A stretch of DNA of 64,000 nt from Psychroflexus torquis ATCC 700755 (GTDB lineage Bacteria; Bacteroidota; Bacteroidia; Flavobacteriales; Flavobacteriaceae), in assembly GCF_000153485.2 (NCBI RefSeq), contig NC_018721.1:2790001-2854000 (forward strand). The letters run 5' to 3'. Shown here piece after piece: positions 50,414 to 59,086 of the stretch. The notes below the pieces were generated by a model. That model saw only the letters and a program-made list of their open reading frames with translations. It ran no database searches and was not told where the DNA came from. The stretch's first letter is position 1; each line of letters starts with the position of its first letter. The position numbers and the translations under genes were made by a program.

Positions 50414-50508
50414 GACCCCGTTCCGATAAAGATCGGGACGGGGTCGGGCTTTTTGCTATTACGCCTCCACAAAAGCAAAAGTCTTACTCAGGTAAGACTT
50501 CTGCTTTT
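50414..50508 (+). terminator. Two tandem strong hairpins after icmF
   Basis: The first (50414-50445) pairs GACCCCGTTCCGAT with ATCGGGACGGGGTC around AAAG, unusually GC-rich for this genome, and is followed by GGGCTTTTT. The second (50471-50508) pairs AAGTCTTAC with GTAAGACTT, extended by AAAAGC/GCTTTT, and ends in a T run. A further short palindrome (CCTC-acgc-GAGG) follows at 50534-50545. No gene is seen in 50390-50637. Confidence 0.75.
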
Positions 50509-50637
50509 TTAGTTCGGGGTAACCGCTACAATCCCTCACGCGAGGCTTTTTATTATTTTGTTTTCTGAAGAATGAATTATGTTTATCTTAAAAATAGATA
50601 GGGGTAAAGGTTTAGTTTAAAACCCTAAGAAAGTTCA

Positions 50638-50747
50638 TTGGATAATATGTATGAAAGTGTTAGCTTAGTTGATCAAAAAAAAACCTCATAAATTGTGATA
50701 TGCCCTATATTATAGATTTGAATAGGGTTTATATGGATGTTGGCTGT
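50638..50747. repeat. Cassette-leader repeat, copy A
   Basis: A 110-base segment starting TTGGATAATATGTATGAAAG and ending in GGAT-GTTGGCTGT. It is closely matched by 52443-52553, which likewise ends immediately at a GTT boundary before a small gene. AAACCCTA (50620-50627) and TAGGGTTT (50723-50730) form an inverted pair around it. It contains TAGATTTG, a possible -7 promoter element for the next gene. Confidence 0.7.
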
Positions 50748-50765
50748 AATTATAAAAATAGATAA

Positions 50766-51497
50766 ATGGACTTTATTGGATTATTATTTATTGTGTTAAT
50801 GATTATTCTTGGAATAGCTATATTATCCATTTTACCAGTATTGACTTTTTTCTTGTACCGTAAATTTAAGGCCAAAGGAAAAATTTACAAGTATGGTGGA
50901 TTGACATTTTTTTCACTTACAACAATAGGGATGATTGTTCTTGTCATTAACATTATAATTAGTCCTAGTGGATTTGGACCTGAATACGAATCAATAGAAA
51001 TAAAGCAAAATATAGGAGGGAAACTATTATGCGAATCTGTTTATAACGCTGACCTTCACTCTTGGCAATATGACGTCACATACAAATATTTAATGGAGAA
51101 TGGAGATTCTATAAATTTAGGTTATGGAGGATATTATGGTAGGCAATGGGATAAAAACGAACAGCTTATAAAACAAGATAATTGGTTAATACTAAAAACT
51201 GGAAGTTTTCACGGGTCTGACAGAATCATATTAAAGAATACTAAAACAGATTCAACTATAATTTATGATATAAACAACCAATTCATAGAGAACGACATTT
51301 TATGGAGAAATCAAGAAATAAAATCTTTAATTAATTATTGCTGTGCAGAATCTTTCATAGAAAAAATATCAAATAATAAAGTTTTTGTAAAATATAAGTT
51401 TAGGACAAGCGAAACATTGACAAAAGAGTATGGTGAACGAATGATAGAATATCGCCTAAATAATACTGGACAACTTATGATGACTAACATAAAGTAG
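50766..51497 (+). CDS. Cassette gene A: unknown membrane-anchored protein
   Basis: No family recognised. The 243-residue protein has two N-terminal hydrophobic segments (about 3-33 and 42-66) followed by a beta-rich polar domain of about 175 residues, probably outside the cytoplasm. It is bounded upstream by GTTGGCTGTA (50739-50748) and downstream by its exact reverse complement TACAGCCAAC (51503-51512), 6 bases past the stop. Base composition is low-GC like its cassette neighbours. Confidence 0.75.
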   Translation: MDFIGLLFIVLMIILGIAILSILPVLTFFLYRKFKAKGKIYKYGGLTFFSLTTIGMIVLVINIIISPSGFGPEYESIEIKQNIGGKLLCESVYNADLHSWQYDVTYKYLMENGDSINLGYGGYYGRQWDKNEQLIKQDNWLILKTGSFHGSDRIILKNTKTDSTIIYDINNQFIENDILWRNQEIKSLINYCCAESFIEKISNNKVFVKYKFRTSETLTKEYGERMIEYRLNNTGQLMMTNIK

Positions 51498-51502
51498 ACA
51501 AC

Positions 51503-51708
51503 TACAGCCAACATCATCTATATTTTATAGGGCAGTTGGTAGTAAATTGAAACAGTAAAGCAATTAATAAACTCCGCCAAAACTTTGTTTTGGCGTTTAT
51601 CAGTAGAAAAAGTTAAACACCAAAGCCAAAGTTTTGGCTAATTAGCTAAACGAAAATAAGTACTTTTAAATCGCCCTACAAAAACATAGATTAGGCGTTA
51701 GCCACAAG
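51503..51708 (+). repeat. attC-like foldable recombination site between cassettes A and B
   Basis: The site runs from the inverse core TACAGCCAAC (51503-51512) to the core GTTAGCCACAAG (51697-51708). Inner arms ATCTATATTTTATAGGGC (51516-51533) and GCCCTACAAAAACATAGAT (51673-51691) are imperfect inverted repeats. The centre holds a perfect hairpin, CGCCAAAAC-ttt-GTTTTGGCG (51575-51595), and AAAGTTTTGGCTAA shared with the site at 53171. The single-strand fold and GTT/AAC ends resemble integron attC sites, but at about 200 bases it is longer than usual. Confidence 0.65.
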
Positions 51709-51720
51709 TTGAAGAAACAG

Positions 51721-52059
51721 ATGAACTACGAAATACCTAATTCATATAATTGGTTTGCAAAACTGAATTTAACGCAATTCATTCCTCGGAGTTTTGAAAC
51801 AGAAATCAACCCGAATTCTTCAATCAATGAACGATTTAAAATCGAGTGTGAACAAAATCGAGAAGTTCTGACTTTTGGACGCAGACAAGATATGGACACA
51901 TTTGTCGGATTTGAAATTAAGGACGGAAAAGTAACGGAAAACTTAGTTGTTTTCTATCCATCATTTGGACAAAACGTAAAAGGCTGGGATATTATCGATT
52001 CTGAGCATTCTGACTTCTTTGAATTTATGCAAAAAAGATTCCTGAATGGAATGTTGTAA
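51721..52059 (+). CDS. Cassette gene B: hypothetical protein
   Basis: A 112-residue soluble acidic protein, MNYEIPNSYNWFAKLNLTQF... with LTFGRRQDMDTFVGFEI and FYPSFGQNVKGWDIIDSEHS. I do not recognise a family with confidence; the look is of SMI1/KNR4-like immunity or housekeeping small proteins, which is weak. I start at the ATG 51721 rather than TTG 51709 because the latter abuts the site core. The 5' boundary is GTTAGCCACAAG but no matching inverse core follows the stop, so the 3' site is lost. Confidence 0.65.
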   Translation: MNYEIPNSYNWFAKLNLTQFIPRSFETEINPNSSINERFKIECEQNREVLTFGRRQDMDTFVGFEIKDGKVTENLVVFYPSFGQNVKGWDIIDSEHSDFFEFMQKRFLNGML

Positions 52060-52442
52060 TCCGACATGATAAAATTTTAAACCAAGACTTAAGTATTTTT
52101 TTTAATGAACAAATGAAGAAAAAATATGGCCTCTAGTAACTAAGTATTGGCATGGTTGATATCCTAAAATGATTGCTCTTTTTGATATAACCGATTATTT
52201 GTCGACGATCTATGGGGATGAATTGATTTTGGGAATGGTTTTTTAGGTCTAGATGAGTAATCCTTTTAATTGGGTTGTTTATTATTAACTTAAGTGCACA
52301 CAAATTCATGTCATCTAGGCGTCTATCTATGTTCTGGTTAGCCTTTCATTACCATAGCAAAGAAAGTAGAATCAATTCACTAAAACCGAAGTAATAAGCA
52401 TTTGAGTTTTGTCTATTCATAACAAACTCATAGAAAAGCCCC
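52060..52442. other. Gene-free stretch after cassette B
   Basis: No open reading frame or hairpin of note. A lone GTTAGCC at 52337-52343 repeats the core of cassette B's left boundary and could be a relic of a lost cassette junction. Confidence 0.4.
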
Positions 52443-52553
52443 TTGGATAATATATATGAAAGTGTTAGTTTAGTTAAAAATAAAACATACTCCTTAATAG
52501 ATATATACCCTATACTAAAGACTTGAATGGGTTTTATACGGATGTTGTAGCAC
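52443..52553. repeat. Cassette-leader repeat, copy B
   Basis: The 111-base second copy of the leader at 50638, with the same landmarks (TTGGATAATATATATGAAAG, ...CCCTATA..., TTGAATGGGTTTTATA, GGAT-GTTG) and ending at the core GTTGTAGCAC (52544-52553). Its promoter-like element is less well matched (AAGACTTG). Confidence 0.7.
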
Positions 52554-52567
52554 ATTAAAAAAAAACT

Positions 52568-53164
52568 ATGGGATTCTTTAAAAACCTTTTCGGAAATAAG
52601 AAAAAAGTGAGTGAAATTCCTCAAAAGAAAGCGGAAAAAGTAGCTGATGAAATCGAAGACGAACCTTATGGAATTGATAAAGATAATGCTCACGAAAGAG
52701 CAGTCGAATTAATCCCAGAAGAATTCTTTTGGTCTTGTGTTGATGAATTAGCCCCATTTGGCTCTGACGAAGGCGATATGGCTTTATCTGAATTTAGAGA
52801 TTGGAAAAAAGACAATCCAAATACACAAACCTTTGAATGCATAAGATGGACTATCGAAGGAGTTTCTAAGAAAAATTTAGCCGAATACAATGAAAAAATA
52901 CTCGACAGAAATTTAATTCAATCTCAACTTGAAAACGAAAATTTTAATGACCAACAATATATTTTCACAGTTGACATTTCTGTTATTGCAACAGGATTTG
53001 CACAATTAATAGATGAAGGAAAAATAGACAAAAAAAATAAACCAATAATTCAATTAGCAATTAACCGACAAAAAATTTGGGCTGAACTTACAACAGAATG
53101 GGAATACGGAAATGAATATATTGAGAAACTAAAAGTATTGAACAGAGCGTTAAAAGTAGCGTAG
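52568..53164 (+). CDS. Cassette gene C: conserved hypothetical protein
   Basis: A 198-residue soluble protein. The N-terminus MGFFKNLFGNKKKVSEIPQK is basic/amphipathic, followed by NAHERAVELIPEEFFWSCVD, APFGSDEGDMALSEFRDWKK and a C-terminal helical part. Similar proteins occur in other Flavobacteriaceae, function unknown. It is bounded by GTTGTAGCAC (52544-52553) and the exact reverse complement GTGCTACAAC (53171-53180), 6 bases after the stop. The unit as a whole looks like an excisable cassette. Confidence 0.75.
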   Translation: MGFFKNLFGNKKKVSEIPQKKAEKVADEIEDEPYGIDKDNAHERAVELIPEEFFWSCVDELAPFGSDEGDMALSEFRDWKKDNPNTQTFECIRWTIEGVSKKNLAEYNEKILDRNLIQSQLENENFNDQQYIFTVDISVIATGFAQLIDEGKIDKKNKPIIQLAINRQKIWAELTTEWEYGNEYIEKLKVLNRALKVA

Positions 53165-53170
53165 AAAAAC

Positions 53171-53372
53171 GTGCTACAACAATGGCTATAGTTAATACGG
53201 GTTTTAGTGCTTAACCCAAAGATTAGAGCTTTTTAACAAAGTCCGCCAAATCTTTTTGATTTGGCTTTAGAACAAAAAAGATAAAACAAAATAAAAAGTT
53301 TTGGCTAAGTGCTTAATCGAAAGTTCACTACTTTTAATTCCCGCACTAACCATAGCCGGGACGTTATACCAC
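53171..53372 (+). repeat. attC-like foldable recombination site between cassettes C and D
   Basis: The 202-base site runs from GTGCTACAAC (53171-53180) to GTTATACCAC (53363-53372). Inner arms GGCTATAGTTAATACGGG (53184-53201) and CCCGCACTAACCATAGCC (53340-53357) pair with few mismatches. The centre has a perfect hairpin, GCCAAATC-ttttt-GATTTGGC (53245-53265), and AAAGTTTTGGCTAAGTGCTT. Order and spacing match the site at 51503. Confidence 0.7.
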
Positions 53373-53390
53373 ATTAGAAAAACTATCTTA

Positions 53391-54634
53391 ATGAGAAAAT
53401 CAATATTTTTTTTCCTCCTACTGATCACCTCCTCTATTGGATTTGGGCAATCTGTTGACGAGCCCTTTTCAAAGACTAAAATGCTAAAAGATTTAGCTGT
53501 TTTTAAAGAAATTCGACAAAAAGTAAATTCTGGACTTCATAAATATAGAACGCAAGAACAAATTGACAGTATTTACATTTGGGCAGAAAACGAAATTAAA
53601 AACCTAACCACATATAGAGAGTTTTATAATTTAATTTCAGAAGTAACCGATTACGAAGGCAGCCTTCATAACGATACATATATACCCAATAAGAAAAGGC
53701 AAAATTTACGGAAAGAAAAAACTGGTTATTTCCCATTACCACTTAAATGGATACAAGGCGAATGGTTGATTAATTCAAAAAATGGAGAAATACCTTTAGG
53801 CGCTAAAATTATTTCAATTAATGATATTCCTATATCTGAGGTAATATCTGAACTCAATAAATATTACACAACAGACTGACAAAACCTGACTGGAAAAAGA
53901 CTTGGAATAAGAACACATTTTTCGAAATATTTCAGATTAAATTATGGCTTACAAAGTAATTTCAAAATTGATTATAAGAAACACAATGCTAATAAAAGTG
54001 AAGAAATCATCATAAATAGCGTGAGCTACTCAAAATATTATGAAAGATTTAGAGCTAGGCATTCAAAACCTTTTGATCAAATCTACTATGCTGATTTAAA
54101 TTATGATCAAAAATATTCCTTTCAAAAAATTGATTCATTAAGTGGATTACTAACTATCCATTCTTTTAGTATGGGTAATGAATCATCAGCAGAACATAAA
54201 GAATATGCTAAATTTTTAGACAGTGTATTTACCAAAATCAAAGAAAACAAAATTGCAAAAAGATAAGGTCACCCAACAAAAATGCGTTCACAGGTAACAT
54301 CTATTTATTAATAAGTCCAGCAGTCGCGTCTGCTGGTAGTTTATTTGCCTCCATGGTTGCAGGAAACCAAAACACCATAACGATAGGTGAGGAAACAATC
54401 GGTGGATATTACGGACACAATGGACATACCCCCATGGAATATAAATTACCTAAATCAAAAATCGTAACACGGTTTTCGATAGCGAATTTAGAACAAGACG
54501 TACCACAAAGGTCTAATCAACCTTATAATAGAGGCCTATCACCAGATTTAGAAGTGACACAATCATTTGAAGATTTTATAAAAAATGTAGATACACAAAT
54601 GAACTATACTATTGAATTACTAAATGTGGAATAA
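53391..54634 (+). pseudogene. Cassette D: decayed S41-family (tail-specific protease-like) peptidase
   Basis: The start is ATG 53391 (MRKSIFFFLLLITSSIGFG, a signal peptide). The frame has an in-frame TGA at 53877 (context YYTTD-stop-QNLTGKR, perhaps from TGG). It continues open to a stop at 54266 (...FTKIKENKIAKR), then shifts frame to 54267-54634, where IYLLISPAVASAGSLFASM (serine nucleophile region of S41) and GEETIGGYYGHNGHTP follow. The middle of the catalytic domain is missing, so a deletion accompanies the frameshift. Its 5' boundary is GTTATACCAC; no complementary 3' end is found. Confidence 0.85.
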
Positions 54635-55121
54635 AACGCTATGCACAATTTCACTTTTTATGGGAAAACAAATAATTACTTTTGGCTAATGCTAGATAAG
54701 TGGAGAAAAGGCAAAAAATCTAAAAACAAAAAGTGTAAACAATTTATTTTCATAACATCATTAAAAAGTTACTCAGAATCAAACATTTAAAGGTGATTTT
54801 ATTGGATTTTGATTTTTAAAAAGTAATTTAGGTAACGAAAAACTATGGTTAAGTGTGAGCTCGATTTTTAACTGGAGTAATGGATTTATTCAACTCGTGC
54901 AGAATTCTGAGTCGGGAGTATTGCGAAAAGTAAAATGATAAAGCGAAAGCTATTACGAAGACATTTATTTTAAACTATATAACATGCACACTTCTTTTGA
55001 CTTTTTTTATCGTGGTGAATAAACCTACACTTCCAGTATGGAAAGGTTATGTATGCGCCCAACTTAAATATGAATACTAATATTAATGGAAATCGATGTT
55101 TTCGCTGTAGACAATAAAAAC
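54635..55121. other. Gene-free stretch with decayed cassette and coding remnants
   Basis: No intact gene. TTTTGGCTAATGCTAGATAAG near 54680-54700 resembles the centre of the cassette sites, suggesting a broken site. One open run (about 54840-54935) reads SVSSIFNWSNGFIQLVQNSE; its origin is unknown. Confidence 0.35.
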
Positions 55122-55339
55122 TAATACCAAATTATATTTATAATGCCGTATGAATAAATTGAATTATACTACGACGTAGCTCAGTACAGGTTTTTTGATT
55201 GATTGATTGAAATCAAAAAAAACTAGCATAGCCTTAGCTACGGTAATTATTTTTGATGAAAAGCAAGCGAAAAAAGCCTGTGCCGAATTCGTATCGGTAA
55301 AACGATTTATGGCGTCATTATAGGTCTAATTTGGTATAA
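55122..55339 (+). repeat. Hairpin-forming MITE-like element, copy 1
   Basis: About 218 bases ending in TAATACCAAATTA and TAATTTGGTATAA (terminal inverted repeats). It can fold on itself internally: CAGGTTTTTTGATTG... pairs with ...AAAAAAGCCTG and ACTAGCATAGC with GCTACGGTAATT. An inverted, about 93 % identical copy lies at 59314-59527. It encodes nothing. The next gene begins 10 bases after it. TAA on both sides may be a target duplication or part of the element. Confidence 0.8.
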
Positions 55340-55349
55340 CACCATCTAA

Positions 55350-56267
55350 ATGAATAAATTAGTAATATTTGGAACACTATTCCTTCTTTCATTATCCCTT
55401 TTTGGACAAATAAGCGCAAAAGATTCAACTGTTCAAGTCATTGGATATTGGTCAAATCAAGAAACACAATCATATGATGTTTCTTATGAGAAATTTAAAA
55501 TAAAAAGAAAGGATACAATTTCAAGAGAATTAATGAAGTATGAGGTAGATATTAAAATAATTGATTCAACAGAAAATAGCTATACAATTGACTGGTTTTA
55601 TAAGAACTATTCCATAGATACCGAAAATGAATTGGTTAGAAAATTAACATCAATCGCTAATGATATTTCTGTTAAAATAAAAACAGATGAATATGGGGCA
55701 TTTATAGAAATTGTCAATTGGGAAGAAGTTAGAGATTATCTAGTAAAGGTGACTGAGAAGCTTAAAGTTGAATTGAAAGAGGTTCCAAATTATAAAGAAA
55801 TAATTGCTAATGTTATGAGTATATACTCAACAAAGGAATCTATTGAGGCAAATGCAATTAAAGATGCCTTACAGTTTTATCAATTTCACGGCGTAAAATA
55901 TAATCTTGGAGAGGAATTAGAAGGGGTCTTAGAAACGTCAAATAATTTTGGAGGTAAACCCTTTGAAACACACGTCCGATTCAGTTTGGACGAAATAAAT
56001 GAGATTGATGGAAATTCAGTATTCAGATCAAATCAAGTTATAAATTCAAAGCAATTAACGGATGCAACCTATAAACAATTAAAAATGCTAGGAACATTTG
56101 GCGATAAAATTCCACCAAGAAATGAGTTTCCTTCATTGACCAATGAGACCAATACAGCCTCAAGAATTCATGGAGAAAGCGGATGGATAATATATAGTAT
56201 TATGACCAAAGAAATAACAGCTGAGGAAACAACTAATATTGAGGAAAGAGTAATTGAAATAAAATAA
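55350..56267 (+). CDS. Secreted hypothetical protein
   Basis: A 305-residue exported protein with a signal peptide (MNKLVIFGTLFLLSLSLFGQ). The mature part is beta-rich with IIDSTENSYTIDWFYKNY and AFIEIVNWEEVRDYLVK near 120; no domain I can name. It begins 10 bases after the MITE-like element, which must supply or replace its promoter region. The 230 bases downstream (56268-56496) show no gene. Confidence 0.7.
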   Translation: MNKLVIFGTLFLLSLSLFGQISAKDSTVQVIGYWSNQETQSYDVSYEKFKIKRKDTISRELMKYEVDIKIIDSTENSYTIDWFYKNYSIDTENELVRKLTSIANDISVKIKTDEYGAFIEIVNWEEVRDYLVKVTEKLKVELKEVPNYKEIIANVMSIYSTKESIEANAIKDALQFYQFHGVKYNLGEELEGVLETSNNFGGKPFETHVRFSLDEINEIDGNSVFRSNQVINSKQLTDATYKQLKMLGTFGDKIPPRNEFPSLTNETNTASRIHGESGWIIYSIMTKEITAEETTNIEERVIEIK

Positions 56268-56496
56268 CGGGGCCAAATCAAACCTCCTTAAAGTCATTAA
56301 CAGTGTTAAGCTAATTTTAAAAGATTATGCTGAAATTCAAAGAAGTCTCAGAAGAAGAATTGGATTTATATGTATATTGATGACAAGCTGTAAACAATTT
56401 TTTATGCCAACGTCAATAAAAGGTTTGCAAAAGAAGGAACTTAGTCTTCCGGAAATTAAGAAAGTCAAATAGAATGAAAAAATTAAGATAGAATAC

Positions 56497-56949
56497 ATGC
56501 ATTATAAGACCGAAATTATCATCAACAAACCTAGGCAAGAGATCATCGATGTGTTTGAAAATCCAAGTTTACTTCCGCTTTGGCAGAGAGGGCTCAAACG
56601 AAGTCGGCTTCTAAGTGGTAAAAATGGTGAAGAAGGTAGTAAGCGAAAACTGTATATCACCATAGAAGGTCAATCTATAAAAATGACAGAAACAATCATA
56701 AAAAAGAATCTACCCGAAGAATGGCATGGGGAATATTCTTCTAAAGGTATTGAGAGCGTTCAAAAAAATTATTTTGAAGACATCAACGAGAATCAAACTA
56801 AATGGACCTCTTATAGCGAATTTAAATTTTCAGGCTTTATGAAAGTGATTAGCAAATTGCTGCCTGAAATCTTTAAAAAACGATCTGTTTTAGTCCAAAA
56901 AGATTTTAAAGCTTTTATCGAAGACGGTAAGAGTGTGAAAACAAATTGA
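56497..56949 (+). CDS. SRPBCC (START-like) family protein
   Basis: A 150-residue helix-grip protein: MHYKTEIIINKPRQEIIDVF, NPSLLPLWQRGLKRSRLLSG, WTSYSEFKFSGFMKVISKLL match the polyketide-cyclase/dehydrase-like SRPBCC pattern, with a hydrophobic pocket for a small ligand. Substrate unknown. It sits 55 bases ahead of the OmpH-like gene. Confidence 0.8.
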   Translation: MHYKTEIIINKPRQEIIDVFENPSLLPLWQRGLKRSRLLSGKNGEEGSKRKLYITIEGQSIKMTETIIKKNLPEEWHGEYSSKGIESVQKNYFEDINENQTKWTSYSEFKFSGFMKVISKLLPEIFKKRSVLVQKDFKAFIEDGKSVKTN

Positions 56950-57003
56950 CTATGGCTTGATTTATAATAATAAATAACTTTATTTGTAAAAAATTAAATA
57001 CCG

Positions 57004-57528
57004 ATGAAACAGATTATTTACATTGCTTTATTGACTTTAAGCTTAAGTGCTTTTTCACAGACTAAAGTAGGCACCATTAATAATGAATACATTTTATCTC
57101 AGATGCCCGAGATAAAAGATGTTGAAGAAAAATTAAAAATTTATAGCGCCAAATTGGATAGCACCATTCAACAAAAATACTTAGAATACCAAGAAGTGGT
57201 AGCCAACTATAAAGAAGGGGAAAAAGATATGAGCGACCTGATGAAGAAAATGAAGCAGGGAGAAGTTGTCGACTTAGAAGAGAATTTACAAAAACTGCAA
57301 GAAAATTCCTCTAAAATGCTTCAAATACAACAGGATGAATATCTGAGACCACTTTATAATAAAATAGGAAAAACAGTAGAAGCTATTGTCATAGAAGATG
57401 GGTTTACTCAGATCTTTGATGAAAACAACAGCATCATTTATATCGACCCTAAATTTGACATCACTCTTAAAACCTTGGAGAAAATGGGAATTGAGGTCAA
57501 AGACAATCCAGACGTAACCCCTGAATAA
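57004..57528 (+). CDS. OmpH/Skp-family periplasmic chaperone
   Basis: A 174-residue exported protein with a signal peptide (MKQIIYIALLTLSLSAFS), then TKVGTINNEYILSQMPEIKD, a charged coiled coil (about 38-125) and a C-terminal strand region (YNKIGKTVEAIVIEDGFTQI). This is the Skp arrangement, which holds unfolded outer-membrane proteins. Bacteroidota often have several paralogues. It ends at a terminator shared with guaB. Confidence 0.88.
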   Translation: MKQIIYIALLTLSLSAFSQTKVGTINNEYILSQMPEIKDVEEKLKIYSAKLDSTIQQKYLEYQEVVANYKEGEKDMSDLMKKMKQGEVVDLEENLQKLQENSSKMLQIQQDEYLRPLYNKIGKTVEAIVIEDGFTQIFDENNSIIYIDPKFDITLKTLEKMGIEVKDNPDVTPE

Positions 57529-57551
57529 GTTTTAGGTTTAAGAATAAAAGG

Positions 57552-57585
57552 AAAAAGCTCGAAATACTATTTCGAGCTTTTTTTA
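57552..57585. terminator. Bidirectional terminator between the OmpH-like gene and guaB
   Basis: AAAAAGCTCGAAAT and ATTTCGAGCTTTTT pair around a very short loop, with A and T runs on either side of the convergent genes. Confidence 0.92.
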
Positions 57586-57597
57586 TATAAACATTAA

Positions 57598-59064
57598 TTA
57601 TCTACTATAATTAGGAGCTTCTTTAGTAATGATGACCCCATGTGGATGACTTTCTGTGATACCAGAACTTGTAATTTGAACAAACTGAGCATTTTCTTTT
57701 AAAGCTGAAATATCTTTTGCTCCACAATAGCCCATACCTGCTCTTAATCCGCCAATAAATTGCACCATACTCTCTACCAATTCTCCTTTGTAAGGAACAC
57801 GGCCTACAATGCCTTCTGGTACTAGCTTTTTGATATCATCTTCAACATCTTGGAAGTATCTATCTTTAGAGCCCTTATGCATAGCTTCTACAGATCCCAT
57901 TCCTCTATAAGATTTAAACTTTCTACCCTCATAAATGATGGTTTCTCCAGGAGATTCTTTGGTTCCAGCCAGCAACGATCCAAGCATCACGCAATCTGCG
58001 CCTCCAGCAATAGCCTTGGGAATATCACCTGTATATCGAATTCCTCCATCTGCAATTACAGGAACACCAGATCCTTTTAAAGCTTCAGAAACTTCCATAA
58101 CCGCAGATAATTGAGGAGAACCTACTCCAGCAACAATTCGTGTGGTACAAATAGAACCTGGACCAATTCCGACTTTCACGGCATCTGCGCCAGCCTCTAC
58201 CAAATATCTTGCAGCCTCTGCTGTTGCTATATTTCCAACCACAACATCGAGGTTTGGAAATTCTTTTTTAATGAGTTTCAAAACATCTACCACCCCTTTC
58301 GTATGGCCATGTGCTGTATCAATAACAACGGCATCTACACCAGCTTTTACTAAAGCGGTCGCTCTTTCTACAATATCATTGGTCACTCCCAATGCTGCAG
58401 CAACCCTCAACCTCCCGTACTGATCCTTATTTGCGAATGGCTTTTGAGTTAATTTTGTTATATCCCTGAAGGTAATAAGACCTACGAGTTCGTTATTTTT
58501 ATTGATAACTGGAAGTTTTTCAATTTTATGTTTTTGCAAAATAACTTCAGCTTCCTTAAGGGAAGTCCCTTCACTAACTGTGACCAAATTTTTGGTGGTC
58601 ATGACCTCCTTAATAGGTCTATCGTTTTTTTGTTCAAAACGCAAATCGCGATTGGTAACAATACCTATTAATTTTTTAGAATCGTCTACAATAGGAATAC
58701 CTCCTATACTGTGCTCTCTCATGCTATCGTTAGCATCTTTCACAGTAGCGGTTATGGGAAGTGTAACAGGATCTATGATCATTCCACTTTCAGCACGCTT
58801 CACTCTTCTAACTTTAAGGGCTTGTTGCTCTATGGTCATATTTTTATGAAGAACGCCAATTCCACCTTCTCTTGCAATAGCAATGGCCATTCTAGATTCT
58901 GTTACCGTATCCATGGCGGCAGAGACTATTGGAACATTAAGTGATATATTTCTTGTGAATTTGCTTTCGATGCTTACAGTCCTGGGAAGGACGTCTGAGT
59001 AAGCAGGAACTAAAAGAACGTCGTCGTAGGTAAAGCCTAATCCTTTTACTTTTGAATGTGTCAT
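57598..59064 (-). CDS. guaB: Inosine-5'-monophosphate dehydrogenase
   Basis: It oxidises IMP to XMP, the committed step to guanine nucleotides. The 488-residue protein has the barrel start [20 protein letters not shown], a CBS pair (about 95-205), [17 protein letters not shown] near 250 and the active-site loop [18 protein letters not shown] with catalytic Cys near residue 304. The flap [19 protein letters not shown] is near 395. It has its own promoter with a palindrome at the start codon. It lies between the two MITE-like copies. Confidence 0.97.
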   Translation of the reverse strand: MTHSKVKGLGFTYDDVLLVPAYSDVLPRTVSIESKFTRNISLNVPIVSAAMDTVTESRMAIAIAREGGIGVLHKNMTIEQQALKVRRVKRAESGMIIDPVTLPITATVKDANDSMREHSIGGIPIVDDSKKLIGIVTNRDLRFEQKNDRPIKEVMTTKNLVTVSEGTSLKEAEVILQKHKIEKLPVINKNNELVGLITFRDITKLTQKPFANKDQYGRLRVAAALGVTNDIVERATALVKAGVDAVVIDTAHGHTKGVVDVLKLIKKEFPNLDVVVGNIATAEAARYLVEAGADAVKVGIGPGSICTTRIVAGVGSPQLSAVMEVSEALKGSGVPVIADGGIRYTGDIPKAIAGGADCVMLGSLLAGTKESPGETIIYEGRKFKSYRGMGSVEAMHKGSKDRYFQDVEDDIKKLVPEGIVGRVPYKGELVESMVQFIGGLRAGMGYCGAKDISALKENAQFVQITSSGITESHPHGVIITKEAPNYSR

Positions 59065-59065
59065 T

Positions 59066-59083
59066 GCAATTAAATTTAATTGC
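59066..59083 (-). promoter_or_regulatory. 18-bp perfect palindrome in the guaB leader
   Basis: GCAATTAAATTTAATTGC is a perfect palindrome that begins 2 bases before the guaB ATG and lies directly downstream of the -7 element. It overlaps the probable transcription start, a typical operator position. Confidence 0.45.
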
Positions 59084-59086
59084 GTG

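Noticed and set aside
51503..53372. CRISPR array
   Set aside because: The sites are only two, 200 bp long, internally folded and separated by whole genes; no short regular repeat-spacer pattern exists.
53301..53390. 30-residue extension of the S41 peptidase
   Set aside because: It is the translated right half of the attC-like site; a good signal peptide starts at 53391.
58111..58849. Plus-strand frames inside guaB
   Set aside because: Low-complexity Ser/Thr/Asn-rich shadows of the IMP dehydrogenase gene.
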